64,000 nucleotides of DNA. Source: an uncultured Paludibacter sp. GTDB taxonomy: Bacteria; Bacteroidota; Bacteroidia; Bacteroidales; Paludibacteraceae. The translations under genes were made by a program, and so were the position numbers. The stretch lies in contig CALCBD010000018.1 of NCBI GenBank assembly GCA_937897985.1, positions 248,001 to 312,000 of the forward strand. The letters run 5' to 3'. The notes under the pieces are model-generated. The model was not told where the DNA came from. It saw only the letters and a list, made by a program, of their open reading frames with translations, and ran no database searches. This document shows, piece after piece, positions 8,505 through 16,809 of the stretch. The first letter of the stretch is position 1. The number at the start of each line of letters is the position of its first letter.

Positions 8505-11500
8505 TCATAGATTTTCCTCATTTTCCGTTTCGGCAGCACTTTCCGTTTCGGCAGTTTCGGGTTTTTTCTTTTTCAGAAATTCACGCGGGGATAATCCGAA
8601 CTCGGCTTTAAAGCAGGTGCTGAAATATTTCGGATCGTTGAAGCCCACCGCATAGGCAATGTCCGAAATATTACCTGTTTCGTTTTTCAGCATCTGACAA
8701 GCGTGTTTAAGCCGGATGTTGCGGACAAAATCGCTCGGAGCCAGACCGGTAAGTGACTTAATTTTCCGGTACAATGTTGATTTTGAAGTATTCATAGCAT
8801 CGATGAGTTGATCGTGAGTGAAGTCAAAATTGTCCAGATTATCTTCTACAATTTTGATGGCATCGCGCATAAACTGCTCATCGATAGAATTATTTTCATA
8901 TTTTGTAGTATCAATGCTCAGCGACGATTTAAACTCTTTGTTTCGCTTTTGCATGTTATACAACAAACTGTTCAGCCTGGCAATCAGGACATTCATTTCG
9001 AATGGTTTCGATATATAGGCATCAGCCCCGGCATTGTAGCAGTCAATTCTGTCCTCAATCTGATTTTTGGCAGTAAGGAGTAATACCGGAGTATGCGAGA
9101 TTTCGAAATTTTCTTTTATGTTTTTGCAAAGCGTCAATCCGTCCATGACGGGCATCATGACATCACTTACCACCAGGTCAATTTCATTTTCGTTCAGTTT
9201 TGTCAAAGCTTCAGCACCGTTGGTGGACTGAATAACGTTGTAAAATTTGGATAATGAACCTGACAATACCATTAATAAATCCGGATTATCTTCGACAATA
9301 AGTACTGTTTTATTACTTTTTACAATAATATTCTTCTCAGGTATAGCTACTTCGGGATCATTTTCATCGTTAAGTGCTACTAATTTTTCAGCTTCCAGTT
9401 TTGTTTTATCTTCTTTTTCGGCAATTTCCTGTTCAGTGTAAAAACCTCCGTCGACCGGGAGTTCAACTACGAAACAAGTGCCAACGTTGACCTGACTTTC
9501 CACCGAAATGGTGCCTTTATGAATTTCCACCAACTCTTTAGTCAGCGACAGCCCGATACCATTTGAATCGAAACGGGTTTCATTTCCGAAAAAACGGTCA
9601 AAAATATGTATCAGCCTTTCAGGTTCAATTCCGATTCCCGTGTCGTTTACAAATATTTTTGCATATTGAATGTCGTTTTTGATTTCCGACTGAACATTTA
9701 ATGCGATGGTTCCGTGATCAAGTGTATATTTGAAAGCATTGGACAAGATGTTGAAAATAATTTTATCCACCTTGTCGGCATCAAAAAATCCGGGTAATGT
9801 TTCGGGACCGGTGATACTAAAGTGAATATTTTTTTTAACTGCCAGCGGCTCAAAATTCATTTCACAGGTACTACGGATAAATCCCGTAAGATCACCCCGA
9901 CTGACATTTAACTTCATATTTCCGCTTTCAATTTTTCTGAAATCGAGGATTTGTTGTAATAGCCGCATGAGGCGGTTAATATTCGATTTCATAATGCTGT
10001 ATTGTCTGAATTTGTTGGGGAAATTGTGATGAAAATCCTCTATCAGACAAGATATAATTGTAAGCGGAGTTAATAATTCGTGTGAAATATTTGTAAAGTA
10101 CCTCAGTTTAATCTGGGTAAGTTCCTCTGTTTTTTCCTGCCTGATTTTCGAGATAATCAAATCTCTTCTGAGTCTGATACGATTTCGTATAGTGCGATAA
10201 ACAATTAAAATCAGACTGCTTACAATGATGAAGTAAATTAAATAAGCCCACCAGGTTTCGTACGGTGCCGGTTCGACGGTTATGTTTAAATGGTAGATTT
10301 TATCCAACCATATTCCGTTTTCGTTGGTTGACCTGACTTCGAAGATGTATTCACCCTTTGATAAATTATTGTAATTAACATACCGTCTTTTCGCATCAAC
10401 ATATACCCAATCCTTATCTATGCCTTTTAAGCGGTAGGAATAATTGATTGAGGCCGGGGAAGTGTAATTTAAGGCTGAAAATTCCAAACCAATGTTTCTT
10501 TGTTTGTAATTAAGTTTCAGGTTTTGGTTTTCCGAGTTATATTCAACATTTTCCATGTTCTGAAAAATGGATTTATTGTCAATCCTGATATCAGTGACAC
10601 AGAGTGCGTTTTGGAGAATACTGTCTCTTCTGAAATCAGGTGAAAAATAGACATAACCGTTACCACCTCCGAAATACAGTTTTCCGTTACTGTCTCTGAC
10701 TGTTGCTCCGGGTTTGTAATAATTTATTTCGTTGATATCTTTCGACGAGAATAAAACAGAAGTTTTACTGTCCGGATTAATTTTTATGATTTTATTGTTA
10801 GTACTTACCCATAAATTGCCTGTATAGTCTTCGTTAATTGCCTTGATATCAGGGTCGAAAATCTGAAAAGTCTGATTGTACGAAATAAACCTGTTTTCTT
10901 TTTCGCTGAATTTGTTGAGTCCGCCGTTGTTGGTTCCCACCCAAAGTTGTTGTTGACTGTCAATAAAAATTGTATTTATTTCATCGCTGTTAATATTCCT
11001 GTTTTTCAGATTATACAGCTCAGTTACTCTTTTGTTTAGCTTGTTTCTGGATATTCTGAGTATGCCTTTGCTGGGTGAGCCTGCCCAGATAATTCCCTTT
11101 TTACTCTCTACAATGCATTGTACATTGTTAAATTCTTTTGATTCAAGTTCAGGAATGTTGTTTTTAACCTTTAAGAGTCCTTTGCGTGTTCCGAGCCATA
11201 AGCTCTGTTCGCTGTCAATAAAAATTGCTGAAATGTCTTTGTTTCCTTTACCTATAAAGTCGATAATACGGGTTGAAATTTGTTCGGTTTTTTTAGATTT
11301 TGTATTGTATCTGGCTAACAGGTTATTTCCGCCAATCCAAATCGAATGATCAGATTTGTCAAAACAAAAACACCGTAATGATTTGTGCATCAAAGGATGA
11401 TCGTCCGGAAGTAGTCCTCTGACATCCTGATTGCTTAATTTGTCAACTTCATAAAATCCAAAATTTCGCAGACCGAGAAAGATGTTATTTCCATACTCAA

Positions 11501-12593
11501 TCATCGCATTTATGTCAATATAGCCCGATTTTTTCTTTAAAGAATTCAGACTGTTCGAATTTAGCAACGATTTGTGCGGGTTGGCGATATAAACACCATC
11601 GTTTAAGGTCGCAATCCAGATATTTCCCTGTTTGTCGCGATACAAATAGTTAAGAAAATTACTTGCATTTTCAAAAATATCAAGCGTATTAATGCTCTGA
11701 AAAGTGTAGTTGGTTTTTTCGGAAATAGCACTTATTCCGGCATGCGAAAGAATCCATAATTCATTATTGAACTTATCTTCGGCAATACTGTAAATGGCAT
11801 TTCTGGGTGACCCGTTTTTTGTTTCAGGTATTTTAAACTGCTTGTAGTCAATAATATCACCTTTTGAATTGAGCTTAAGTCTGAATAAGCCGTCGGCCCA
11901 GGTTCCGGCCCAGATAATTCCTTTTGAATCCTGAAAAAGTACAAACGGATTATTTTCAACCCCCAAAGCCGGCATTTTAATAAACTTTTCGTGCTGTTGG
12001 TCAAATTTGCAAAAACCATCCTGCCATAATGCAATCCAGATGGTGCCATTTTTATCTTCGAGTATGTGATTAATATTATTTCCGGGAATTGAAGTGCCGC
12101 TGGGCTGGTGGTAAAAACTTTTTATTGGGCTGTTATTGTTACTGTACAGAAAAAGGCCGTTTTCAGAACCTATCCATACTCTTCCTTTCGAGTCACATAC
12201 AATGCTGTTGATTCGCAGATTTTGTATGGTTTTATTGTCGATTAATTGTAATATCTTATTATTTTCGTCAATTACGTTTACTCCTTTGTCGGTACCAAAC
12301 CAGATTCTTTTGTTTTTATCTTCTGCCATACAGAGTATATTGCCGCTGGTCAGCAGGTTAGGATGTTCAATGTCGGATTTAATGACCAAAAGATTGTAAC
12401 CATCGTAACGACAAATGCCCGATTCGGTACCAAACCAGATAAACCCTCTGTGGTCCTGAAAAATTCGTTTCACTGAACTGCCCGGCAGCATTTCCTTTAA
12501 CGGAAACTTATGAAAAGTGACATTTCTCAAATCAAATGAAAATGCGGCAATACTCAATGAAATTATTGCCAGCGTAAGAATGATTTTTTTCAT
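8505..12593 (-). CDS. Hybrid two-component system regulator (HTCS)
   Basis: A one-protein sensor and transcription activator of 1362 residues. In order: signal peptide (1-18), two seven-bladed periplasmic propellers with many W-I/V-G-T repeats (~30-690), Y_Y_Y domain (~690-760), one membrane segment (~775-797), HisKA with His838 in ISHELLTP, HATPase (~930-1045), receiver with Asp1144 in VVSDVMMP, and an AraC-type helix-turn-helix at the end (~1245-1340). HTCSs bind an oligosaccharide in the periplasm and switch on a nearby polysaccharide locus. The likely targets are the flanking GH43, GH2 and beta-helix genes. It is divergent from the GH2 gene at 12802, with both promoters in the shared gap. 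Confidence 0.96.
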   Translation of the reverse strand: MKKIILTLAIISLSIAAFSFDLRNVTFHKFPLKEMLPGSSVKRIFQDHRGFIWFGTESGICRYDGYNLLVIKSDIEHPNLLTSGNILCMAEDKNKRIWFGTDKGVNVIDENNKILQLIDNKTIQNLRINSIVCDSKGRVWIGSENGLFLYSNNNSPIKSFYHQPSGTSIPGNNINHILEDKNGTIWIALWQDGFCKFDQQHEKFIKMPALGVENNPFVLFQDSKGIIWAGTWADGLFRLKLNSKGDIIDYKQFKIPETKNGSPRNAIYSIAEDKFNNELWILSHAGISAISEKTNYTFQSINTLDIFENASNFLNYLYRDKQGNIWIATLNDGVYIANPHKSLLNSNSLNSLKKKSGYIDINAMIEYGNNIFLGLRNFGFYEVDKLSNQDVRGLLPDDHPLMHKSLRCFCFDKSDHSIWIGGNNLLARYNTKSKKTEQISTRIIDFIGKGNKDISAIFIDSEQSLWLGTRKGLLKVKNNIPELESKEFNNVQCIVESKKGIIWAGSPSKGILRISRNKLNKRVTELYNLKNRNINSDEINTIFIDSQQQLWVGTNNGGLNKFSEKENRFISYNQTFQIFDPDIKAINEDYTGNLWVSTNNKIIKINPDSKTSVLFSSKDINEINYYKPGATVRDSNGKLYFGGGNGYVYFSPDFRRDSILQNALCVTDIRIDNKSIFQNMENVEYNSENQNLKLNYKQRNIGLEFSALNYTSPASINYSYRLKGIDKDWVYVDAKRRYVNYNNLSKGEYIFEVRSTNENGIWLDKIYHLNITVEPAPYETWWAYLIYFIIVSSLILIVYRTIRNRIRLRRDLIISKIRQEKTEELTQIKLRYFTNISHELLTPLTIISCLIEDFHHNFPNKFRQYSIMKSNINRLMRLLQQILDFRKIESGNMKLNVSRGDLTGFIRSTCEMNFEPLAVKKNIHFSITGPETLPGFFDADKVDKIIFNILSNAFKYTLDHGTIALNVQSEIKNDIQYAKIFVNDTGIGIEPERLIHIFDRFFGNETRFDSNGIGLSLTKELVEIHKGTISVESQVNVGTCFVVELPVDGGFYTEQEIAEKEDKTKLEAEKLVALNDENDPEVAIPEKNIIVKSNKTVLIVEDNPDLLMVLSGSLSKFYNVIQSTNGAEALTKLNENEIDLVVSDVMMPVMDGLTLCKNIKENFEISHTPVLLLTAKNQIEDRIDCYNAGADAYISKPFEMNVLIARLNSLLYNMQKRNKEFKSSLSIDTTKYENNSIDEQFMRDAIKIVEDNLDNFDFTHDQLIDAMNTSKSTLYRKIKSLTGLAPSDFVRNIRLKHACQMLKNETGNISDIAYAVGFNDPKYFSTCFKAEFGLSPREFLKKKKPETAETESAAETENEENL

Positions 12594-12645
12594 GATGAAA
12601 TTTTCGGGTAGTACTTAATGTGTTAGATTCTCAGATTTATAAGTT

Positions 12646-12676
12646 CAAAGATAAGTGATATTTTATATTAAGCAAA
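12646..12676 (-). promoter_or_regulatory. Promoter of the HTCS gene (TTTG-N19-TATCTTTG)
   Basis: On the minus strand a -33 TTTG (12673-12676) and a -7 TATCTTTG (12646-12653) are separated by exactly 19 bases, the Bacteroidetes consensus arrangement. The start codon lies ~50 bases downstream. Confidence 0.8.
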
Positions 12677-12757
12677 ATTTTGTAGTTCGAAAATTCAAAT
12701 GAACCCAAAATGGAAGTTATTGAATTGTATTCGGTATTTTACCGTATCCGGTGTTTT

Positions 12758-12765
12758 TATCTTTG
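12758..12765 (+). promoter_or_regulatory. -7 element TATCTTTG of the GH2 gene
   Basis: A perfect TAnnTTTG 36 bases before the ATG at 12802. It overlaps the alternative GTG start at 12751, which therefore cannot be the translation start. No clear -33 box is seen, consistent with dependence on an activator such as the divergent HTCS. Confidence 0.65.
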
Positions 12766-12801
12766 CATTGTAAAAAATCGAAATTTCTTGAGACATATAT
12801 T

Positions 12802-15249
12802 ATGAAAACATTCACATTTATAATTGCCGCTTTATTGATTCCGGTGTTCAGTTACATCAATGCTCAGAACCGGGAAATAATACTACTGGATAAAAACTGG
12901 AAATTCTGTAATAATGATGTAAGCACAGCTGTTGAGACAAAATTTGATGATTCTTCCTGGTCAACAGTCAGTGTTCCCCACGATTGGGCAATTTCGGGTA
13001 ATTTCGATATGAATATTGATGCACAGTTTGTAAAGGTCATCGAAGATGGCGACAGTGTCTCGAAGTTTCGTACGGGACGAACCGGTGCATTGCCGGTATT
13101 TGGTGTGGGGTGGTACCGAAAAGCCTTACCTGTAGACATAACAGATAAAGGTAAACGAATCTTTATAGAATTTGATGGAGCTATGAGCCTTGCAAAAATC
13201 TACCTCAATGGTGCTTTTGTTGGCGAGTGGCCCTACGGATATTCTTCTTTCTCGTTCGATTTAACTGATTTTATTAATTATGGCAAAGAAAATATTTTAG
13301 CCGTTCGTCTCGAAAATAAGCCGGAGTCGTCGCGATGGTATACAGGTGCAGGTTTGTACCGCAATGTGAGATTGATTAAAACAAACCAGACACATGTCAT
13401 TCACTGGGGTACGTATATCACCACACCTGAAATCAGCCCGAAAAATGCAACCGTCAAAATCCGTACGTCTGTTAAAACATTACCTGATAAGGGATTGGTA
13501 AAGCTTGTAACGGTAATTCAAAATAATTCGGGGCAAAATGTGAATACTCAAACTGACGTTTTAAGGGCCGACTCATCAAATCTGACATTCAATCAGACAG
13601 TGAAAATAAAAAATCCGCAGTTATGGAGCACCGAACAACCCAACCTCTACAAAGTTGTTTCGAAAGTGTATGTCAACAATCTTCAGGTGGATCAATACCA
13701 TAGTGTTTTCGGTTGCCGGAGTATCCGTTTTGATAGCAATACAGGTTTTTATCTGAACGGAAAACCGCTGAAAATAAAAGGAGTATGTATGCATCACGAT
13801 CTTGGTCCTCTTGGTGCGGCCGTCAACTACAGAGCCACACTCCGACAGTTACAAATGATGAAAGAAATGGGTGCAAATGCTATCAGAACGTCTCACAATC
13901 CGCCTTCACCCGAAGTTTTGCAGATTTGTGATAGTATCGGGCTTTTAGCCATTGTTGAGGCTTTTGATGAGTGGAAAATGGAAAAAAACAAAAATGGTTA
14001 CCATTTGTATTTCGATGTATGGCATGAACGTGATTTGCGGAATATGATCCGACGCGACAGGAATCATCCCTCGGTGATTGCGTGGAGTATAGGCAATGAA
14101 ATACATGAACAGGAAATGCCTGATGGTAAATATATTGCACAGAAACTTACTGCTATCTGCCACAACGAAGATCCTGCGCGACCAACCACAGCAGGTTTCA
14201 ATAATCATAATGCCGCTATTAAAAACGGTCTGTCGGATGCTGTCGATCTGGTGGGCTTTAATTATAAACCGCAGGATTACAAAGCAAAACATCAGAAATA
14301 TCCTGATTATAAACTTTTCGGCAGCGAAACTGCATCGACGGTAAGCTCGCGGGGAGTATATAAATTTCCGGTAAAGGAAATCAAAGGTGTATGGCACAAG
14401 GATTATCAGGTTTCGGCTTACGATCTCGAATATCCGCCATGGGCCACCACCCCCGATACCGAATTTCAGGCACAGGATGATAATGCTTTTATTTTTGGAG
14501 AGTTTGTGTGGACAGGCTTCGATTATTTAGGTGAACCCACTCCTTATAACGAAGGTACTCCCGCTAAAAGCTCTTATTTCGGAATTGTGGATCTGGCCGG
14601 ACTTAAAAAGGACAGATTCTATCTTTATCAAAGTAAATGGAGCGATGTTCCTGTATTGCATGTTTTACCTCACTGGAACTGGCCCGAAAGAACGGGACAG
14701 AAAGTGCCGGTTTATTGTTATACCAATTATCCGAAAGCGGAACTGTTTGTGAATGGTAAAAGCATGGGCGTGAAACAAAAGGACAATTCCGGTAAATATT
14801 CCCGTTATCGGTTGATGTGGAACGATGTGGCTTATTCTCCCGGCGAAATAAAAGTTGTAGCATATAACGACTCAAATAAAGCTGTTGCACAGGAAGTAAT
14901 AAAAACTGCCGGCGATTCGTATGCTGTCAGAATGAAAGTTGACAGGCCCGAAATAAAAGCTGATAGTAAAGATCTTGCTTTCGTTACGGTTGAAATTGTG
15001 GACAAGGCCGGTAATTTGTGTCCGCTGGCCGATCAGCTGCTCTTTTTCGAAGTAAGTGGTGCAGGAAAACTTAAAGCACTTTGTAATGGTAATGCAGTCG
15101 ATCAGACATCTTTTTCGTCGAACTATATGCGCGTTTTCAATGGCAAACTTGTCGCAGTAATTGAATCGACAGGTTTAGCCGGACAGATCAATCTGAAAGC
15201 TTACGGGTCAAATCTGGAACAACAAACTATCACATTTACTGCTGAATAG
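12802..15249 (+). CDS. GH2 family beta-galactosidase
   Basis: A secreted GH2 enzyme of 815 residues, signal peptide ending SYINA|Q. Order: jelly-roll sugar-binding domain (~30-200), immunoglobulin-like domain (~205-310), TIM barrel (~320-600), then a DUF4982-like domain (~620-690) and a final Ig-like Big_1-type module (~705-810). The acid/base is Glu433 in SIGNE and the nucleophile is Glu567 in FGEFVWTGFDYLGEP, the pattern of Bacteroidetes GH2 beta-galactosidases. The ATG at 12802 is chosen because the promoter covers the upstream alternative. It is divergent from the HTCS and probably controlled by it. A long hairpin lies downstream at 15418. Confidence 0.93.
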   Translation: MKTFTFIIAALLIPVFSYINAQNREIILLDKNWKFCNNDVSTAVETKFDDSSWSTVSVPHDWAISGNFDMNIDAQFVKVIEDGDSVSKFRTGRTGALPVFGVGWYRKALPVDITDKGKRIFIEFDGAMSLAKIYLNGAFVGEWPYGYSSFSFDLTDFINYGKENILAVRLENKPESSRWYTGAGLYRNVRLIKTNQTHVIHWGTYITTPEISPKNATVKIRTSVKTLPDKGLVKLVTVIQNNSGQNVNTQTDVLRADSSNLTFNQTVKIKNPQLWSTEQPNLYKVVSKVYVNNLQVDQYHSVFGCRSIRFDSNTGFYLNGKPLKIKGVCMHHDLGPLGAAVNYRATLRQLQMMKEMGANAIRTSHNPPSPEVLQICDSIGLLAIVEAFDEWKMEKNKNGYHLYFDVWHERDLRNMIRRDRNHPSVIAWSIGNEIHEQEMPDGKYIAQKLTAICHNEDPARPTTAGFNNHNAAIKNGLSDAVDLVGFNYKPQDYKAKHQKYPDYKLFGSETASTVSSRGVYKFPVKEIKGVWHKDYQVSAYDLEYPPWATTPDTEFQAQDDNAFIFGEFVWTGFDYLGEPTPYNEGTPAKSSYFGIVDLAGLKKDRFYLYQSKWSDVPVLHVLPHWNWPERTGQKVPVYCYTNYPKAELFVNGKSMGVKQKDNSGKYSRYRLMWNDVAYSPGEIKVVAYNDSNKAVAQEVIKTAGDSYAVRMKVDRPEIKADSKDLAFVTVEIVDKAGNLCPLADQLLFFEVSGAGKLKALCNGNAVDQTSFSSNYMRVFNGKLVAVIESTGLAGQINLKAYGSNLEQQTITFTAE

Positions 15250-15417
15250 AAGTTAAATCAGAAGAGTAAAATCTTGTTTTTTTTACGTTTGTTTTTCAAA
15301 AAAGTGCTGTTTGTGAAATTAATGTTTGAGAAATAACTTCAAATTTTTTATAGAAATAATACATCCTTCTTTCAGAGCTAACTCATTTGTTTGAATCAAA
15401 TCCCGATTGACCCTGAC

Positions 15418-15455
15418 CACCCGTTCACAGCATGAATAGTAGCTGCGAACGGGTG
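15418..15455. terminator. Strong hairpin, possible terminator of the GH2 gene
   Basis: Bases 15418-15431 pair with 15442-15455 (13 pairs, one A-C mismatch, 10-base loop). The stem is GC-rich compared with its surroundings. Only ATTTGCTTT follows, so a classical U-tract is lacking. It may be a terminator, an mRNA 3' end stabiliser or a protein site. Confidence 0.45.
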
Positions 15456-15515
15456 ATTTGCTTTAGAAAAGTATCTTTTTTATACTTTCCAAAGGTTAAA
15501 GTCCTGCTGAAATAA

Positions 15516-15545
15516 TTGTGTTATTCGTTCTTTTTTTTACTTTTG
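15516..15545 (+). promoter_or_regulatory. Promoter (TTG-N19-TACTTTTG)
   Basis: TTG at 15516-15518 and TACTTTTG at 15538-15545 are spaced by exactly 19 bases. It would transcribe the unknown secreted protein at 15741 after a ~190-base leader. Confidence 0.7.
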
Positions 15546-15740
15546 TTGTTGGTCGGTTTTTTATGGCCGACACTGTTTTTGTAATAGTCAATAAAATAAC
15601 GTTAAATTTTACCGTTGAAAATGATAAATTATACGTCGGATTTGGTGTTGTTGCGTTTGTTCGCACAATTTCAATCCTTAATGTCTTATTGTATAAAATT
15701 ATAAATCAGGTAATTAATCACCACAAGTTCATTCATTATT

Positions 15741-16730
15741 ATGCCTCTTTCCCGTATTTTTCTTTTTTTGTTTCTTTTTGTCCATTTCGGTTTAAAATCA
15801 CAATCAGTCGTTCATCAGGCTACGTTCAGTGAACTGACCATTTTCACCATGCCCACATTACATCCGCTTGACTGGAGCAATCCCTCGAGTCTTTACCAAT
15901 CCATGAAGGATTGTTACCTTAAAACAATCACCGTACCCGATAATTATCTGTTAGGTCATATAGCAGTCCGGCTCGAATCTCCTTTATTGTCAGAGCCTTT
16001 GTATATTGCCCAGGCATCGGCGTCGGCAAGTGAAAGAATCGATATGGTATTGAAACAAAAAGTCGGATTCGGTATTCTGGGAGCGGCACTGAAAGGAAGA
16101 CTCGAAAAAAGTGATGAGCTTAAATTGAAACTGAATGTTTATGCCAAAAGAAACAAACTTGCATTTATTAAATTTCAAATCAGCAACAGGGCTGCACAAA
16201 GGATACTGGATTTTATTCACCAATACGAAACCAAAACCAACGGAAAGTATGCTTCCTGCGATTTTTACGGTGGTGCATTCTGGCCAAGATTTGTTAATGA
16301 AGGTGCAGGTTGTTCGGCATTCGGTATCGCTTTACTCGATCTTGTCAGGATATTGCCACCGGAATCGAAAGAATGGAAAGTTGATGTTAAAATCCCCATG
16401 GATATCATTGGTGGCGAATTCAATAAAAATAAAAAGATTAAAAACCGCACTATTAAAAACACAAAAAACTGGTTCAAAACCGAAGGAATTAACAACAAGG
16501 ATTATGTGAACTATTTTGTGTACGAACCAAGTATTATTTATGACTGGATACTGAAAAAAAATAAGTTCCCGGATGATAAATTTATCCCTGTTGTCGAAAA
16601 AGGTATTCCCGGACTGCTTGTCGACCGGATTTCAAGTCCGCTGAACGATGAAGAACCGCTTTTCATCCAAAGGACCGATACCAACTTATTTATAACAAAT
16701 TTCAGAAAAAAGGTTGAAGCGATGAATTAA
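15741..16730 (+). CDS. Secreted protein of unknown function, possibly a permuted cysteine-peptidase fold
   Basis: A 329-residue protein with a hydrophobic signal peptide (MPLSRIFLFLFLFVHFGLKSQS). I do not recognise the family with certainty. Two conserved-looking patches stand out: LGHIAVRLE near residue 71 and, ~110 residues later, YGGAFWPRFVNEGAGCSAFGIALLDL. A His followed later by a Cys in such contexts is the order seen in circularly permuted NlpC/P60-like enzymes, so a hydrolase acting on the cell wall or a lipid is one possibility. That is inference only. The final third is Lys-rich and may bind substrate or membrane. It lies 79 bases before the S9 peptidase gene and may be co-transcribed with it. 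Confidence 0.7.
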   Translation: MPLSRIFLFLFLFVHFGLKSQSVVHQATFSELTIFTMPTLHPLDWSNPSSLYQSMKDCYLKTITVPDNYLLGHIAVRLESPLLSEPLYIAQASASASERIDMVLKQKVGFGILGAALKGRLEKSDELKLKLNVYAKRNKLAFIKFQISNRAAQRILDFIHQYETKTNGKYASCDFYGGAFWPRFVNEGAGCSAFGIALLDLVRILPPESKEWKVDVKIPMDIIGGEFNKNKKIKNRTIKNTKNWFKTEGINNKDYVNYFVYEPSIIYDWILKKNKFPDDKFIPVVEKGIPGLLVDRISSPLNDEEPLFIQRTDTNLFITNFRKKVEAMN

Positions 16731-16809
16731 AGCTCCGACGGCCGAATTCCGGCAATTCGAAGTTTTGAAAGTGAATAAAATTGTAATTCCAATCCTCAAA
16801 ATAACAAAT

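Larger units (their letters stand above)
15250..15740. other. Intergenic region, 491 bases, without a convincing gene
   Basis: It holds a long hairpin (15418-15455), a promoter (15516-15545) and a ~190-base leader for the gene at 15741. The leader contains a small stem (15552-15556 with 15567-15571). A 104-codon frame starting at 15518 begins inside the promoter and runs into the next gene in another frame, so I reject it. Confidence 0.7.

Noticed and set aside
15518..15832. A 104-codon frame upstream of the unknown secreted protein
   Set aside because: Its start lies within the promoter (15516-15545) and it overlaps the gene at 15741 in another frame; the sequence is Phe/Ile-rich without a pattern.
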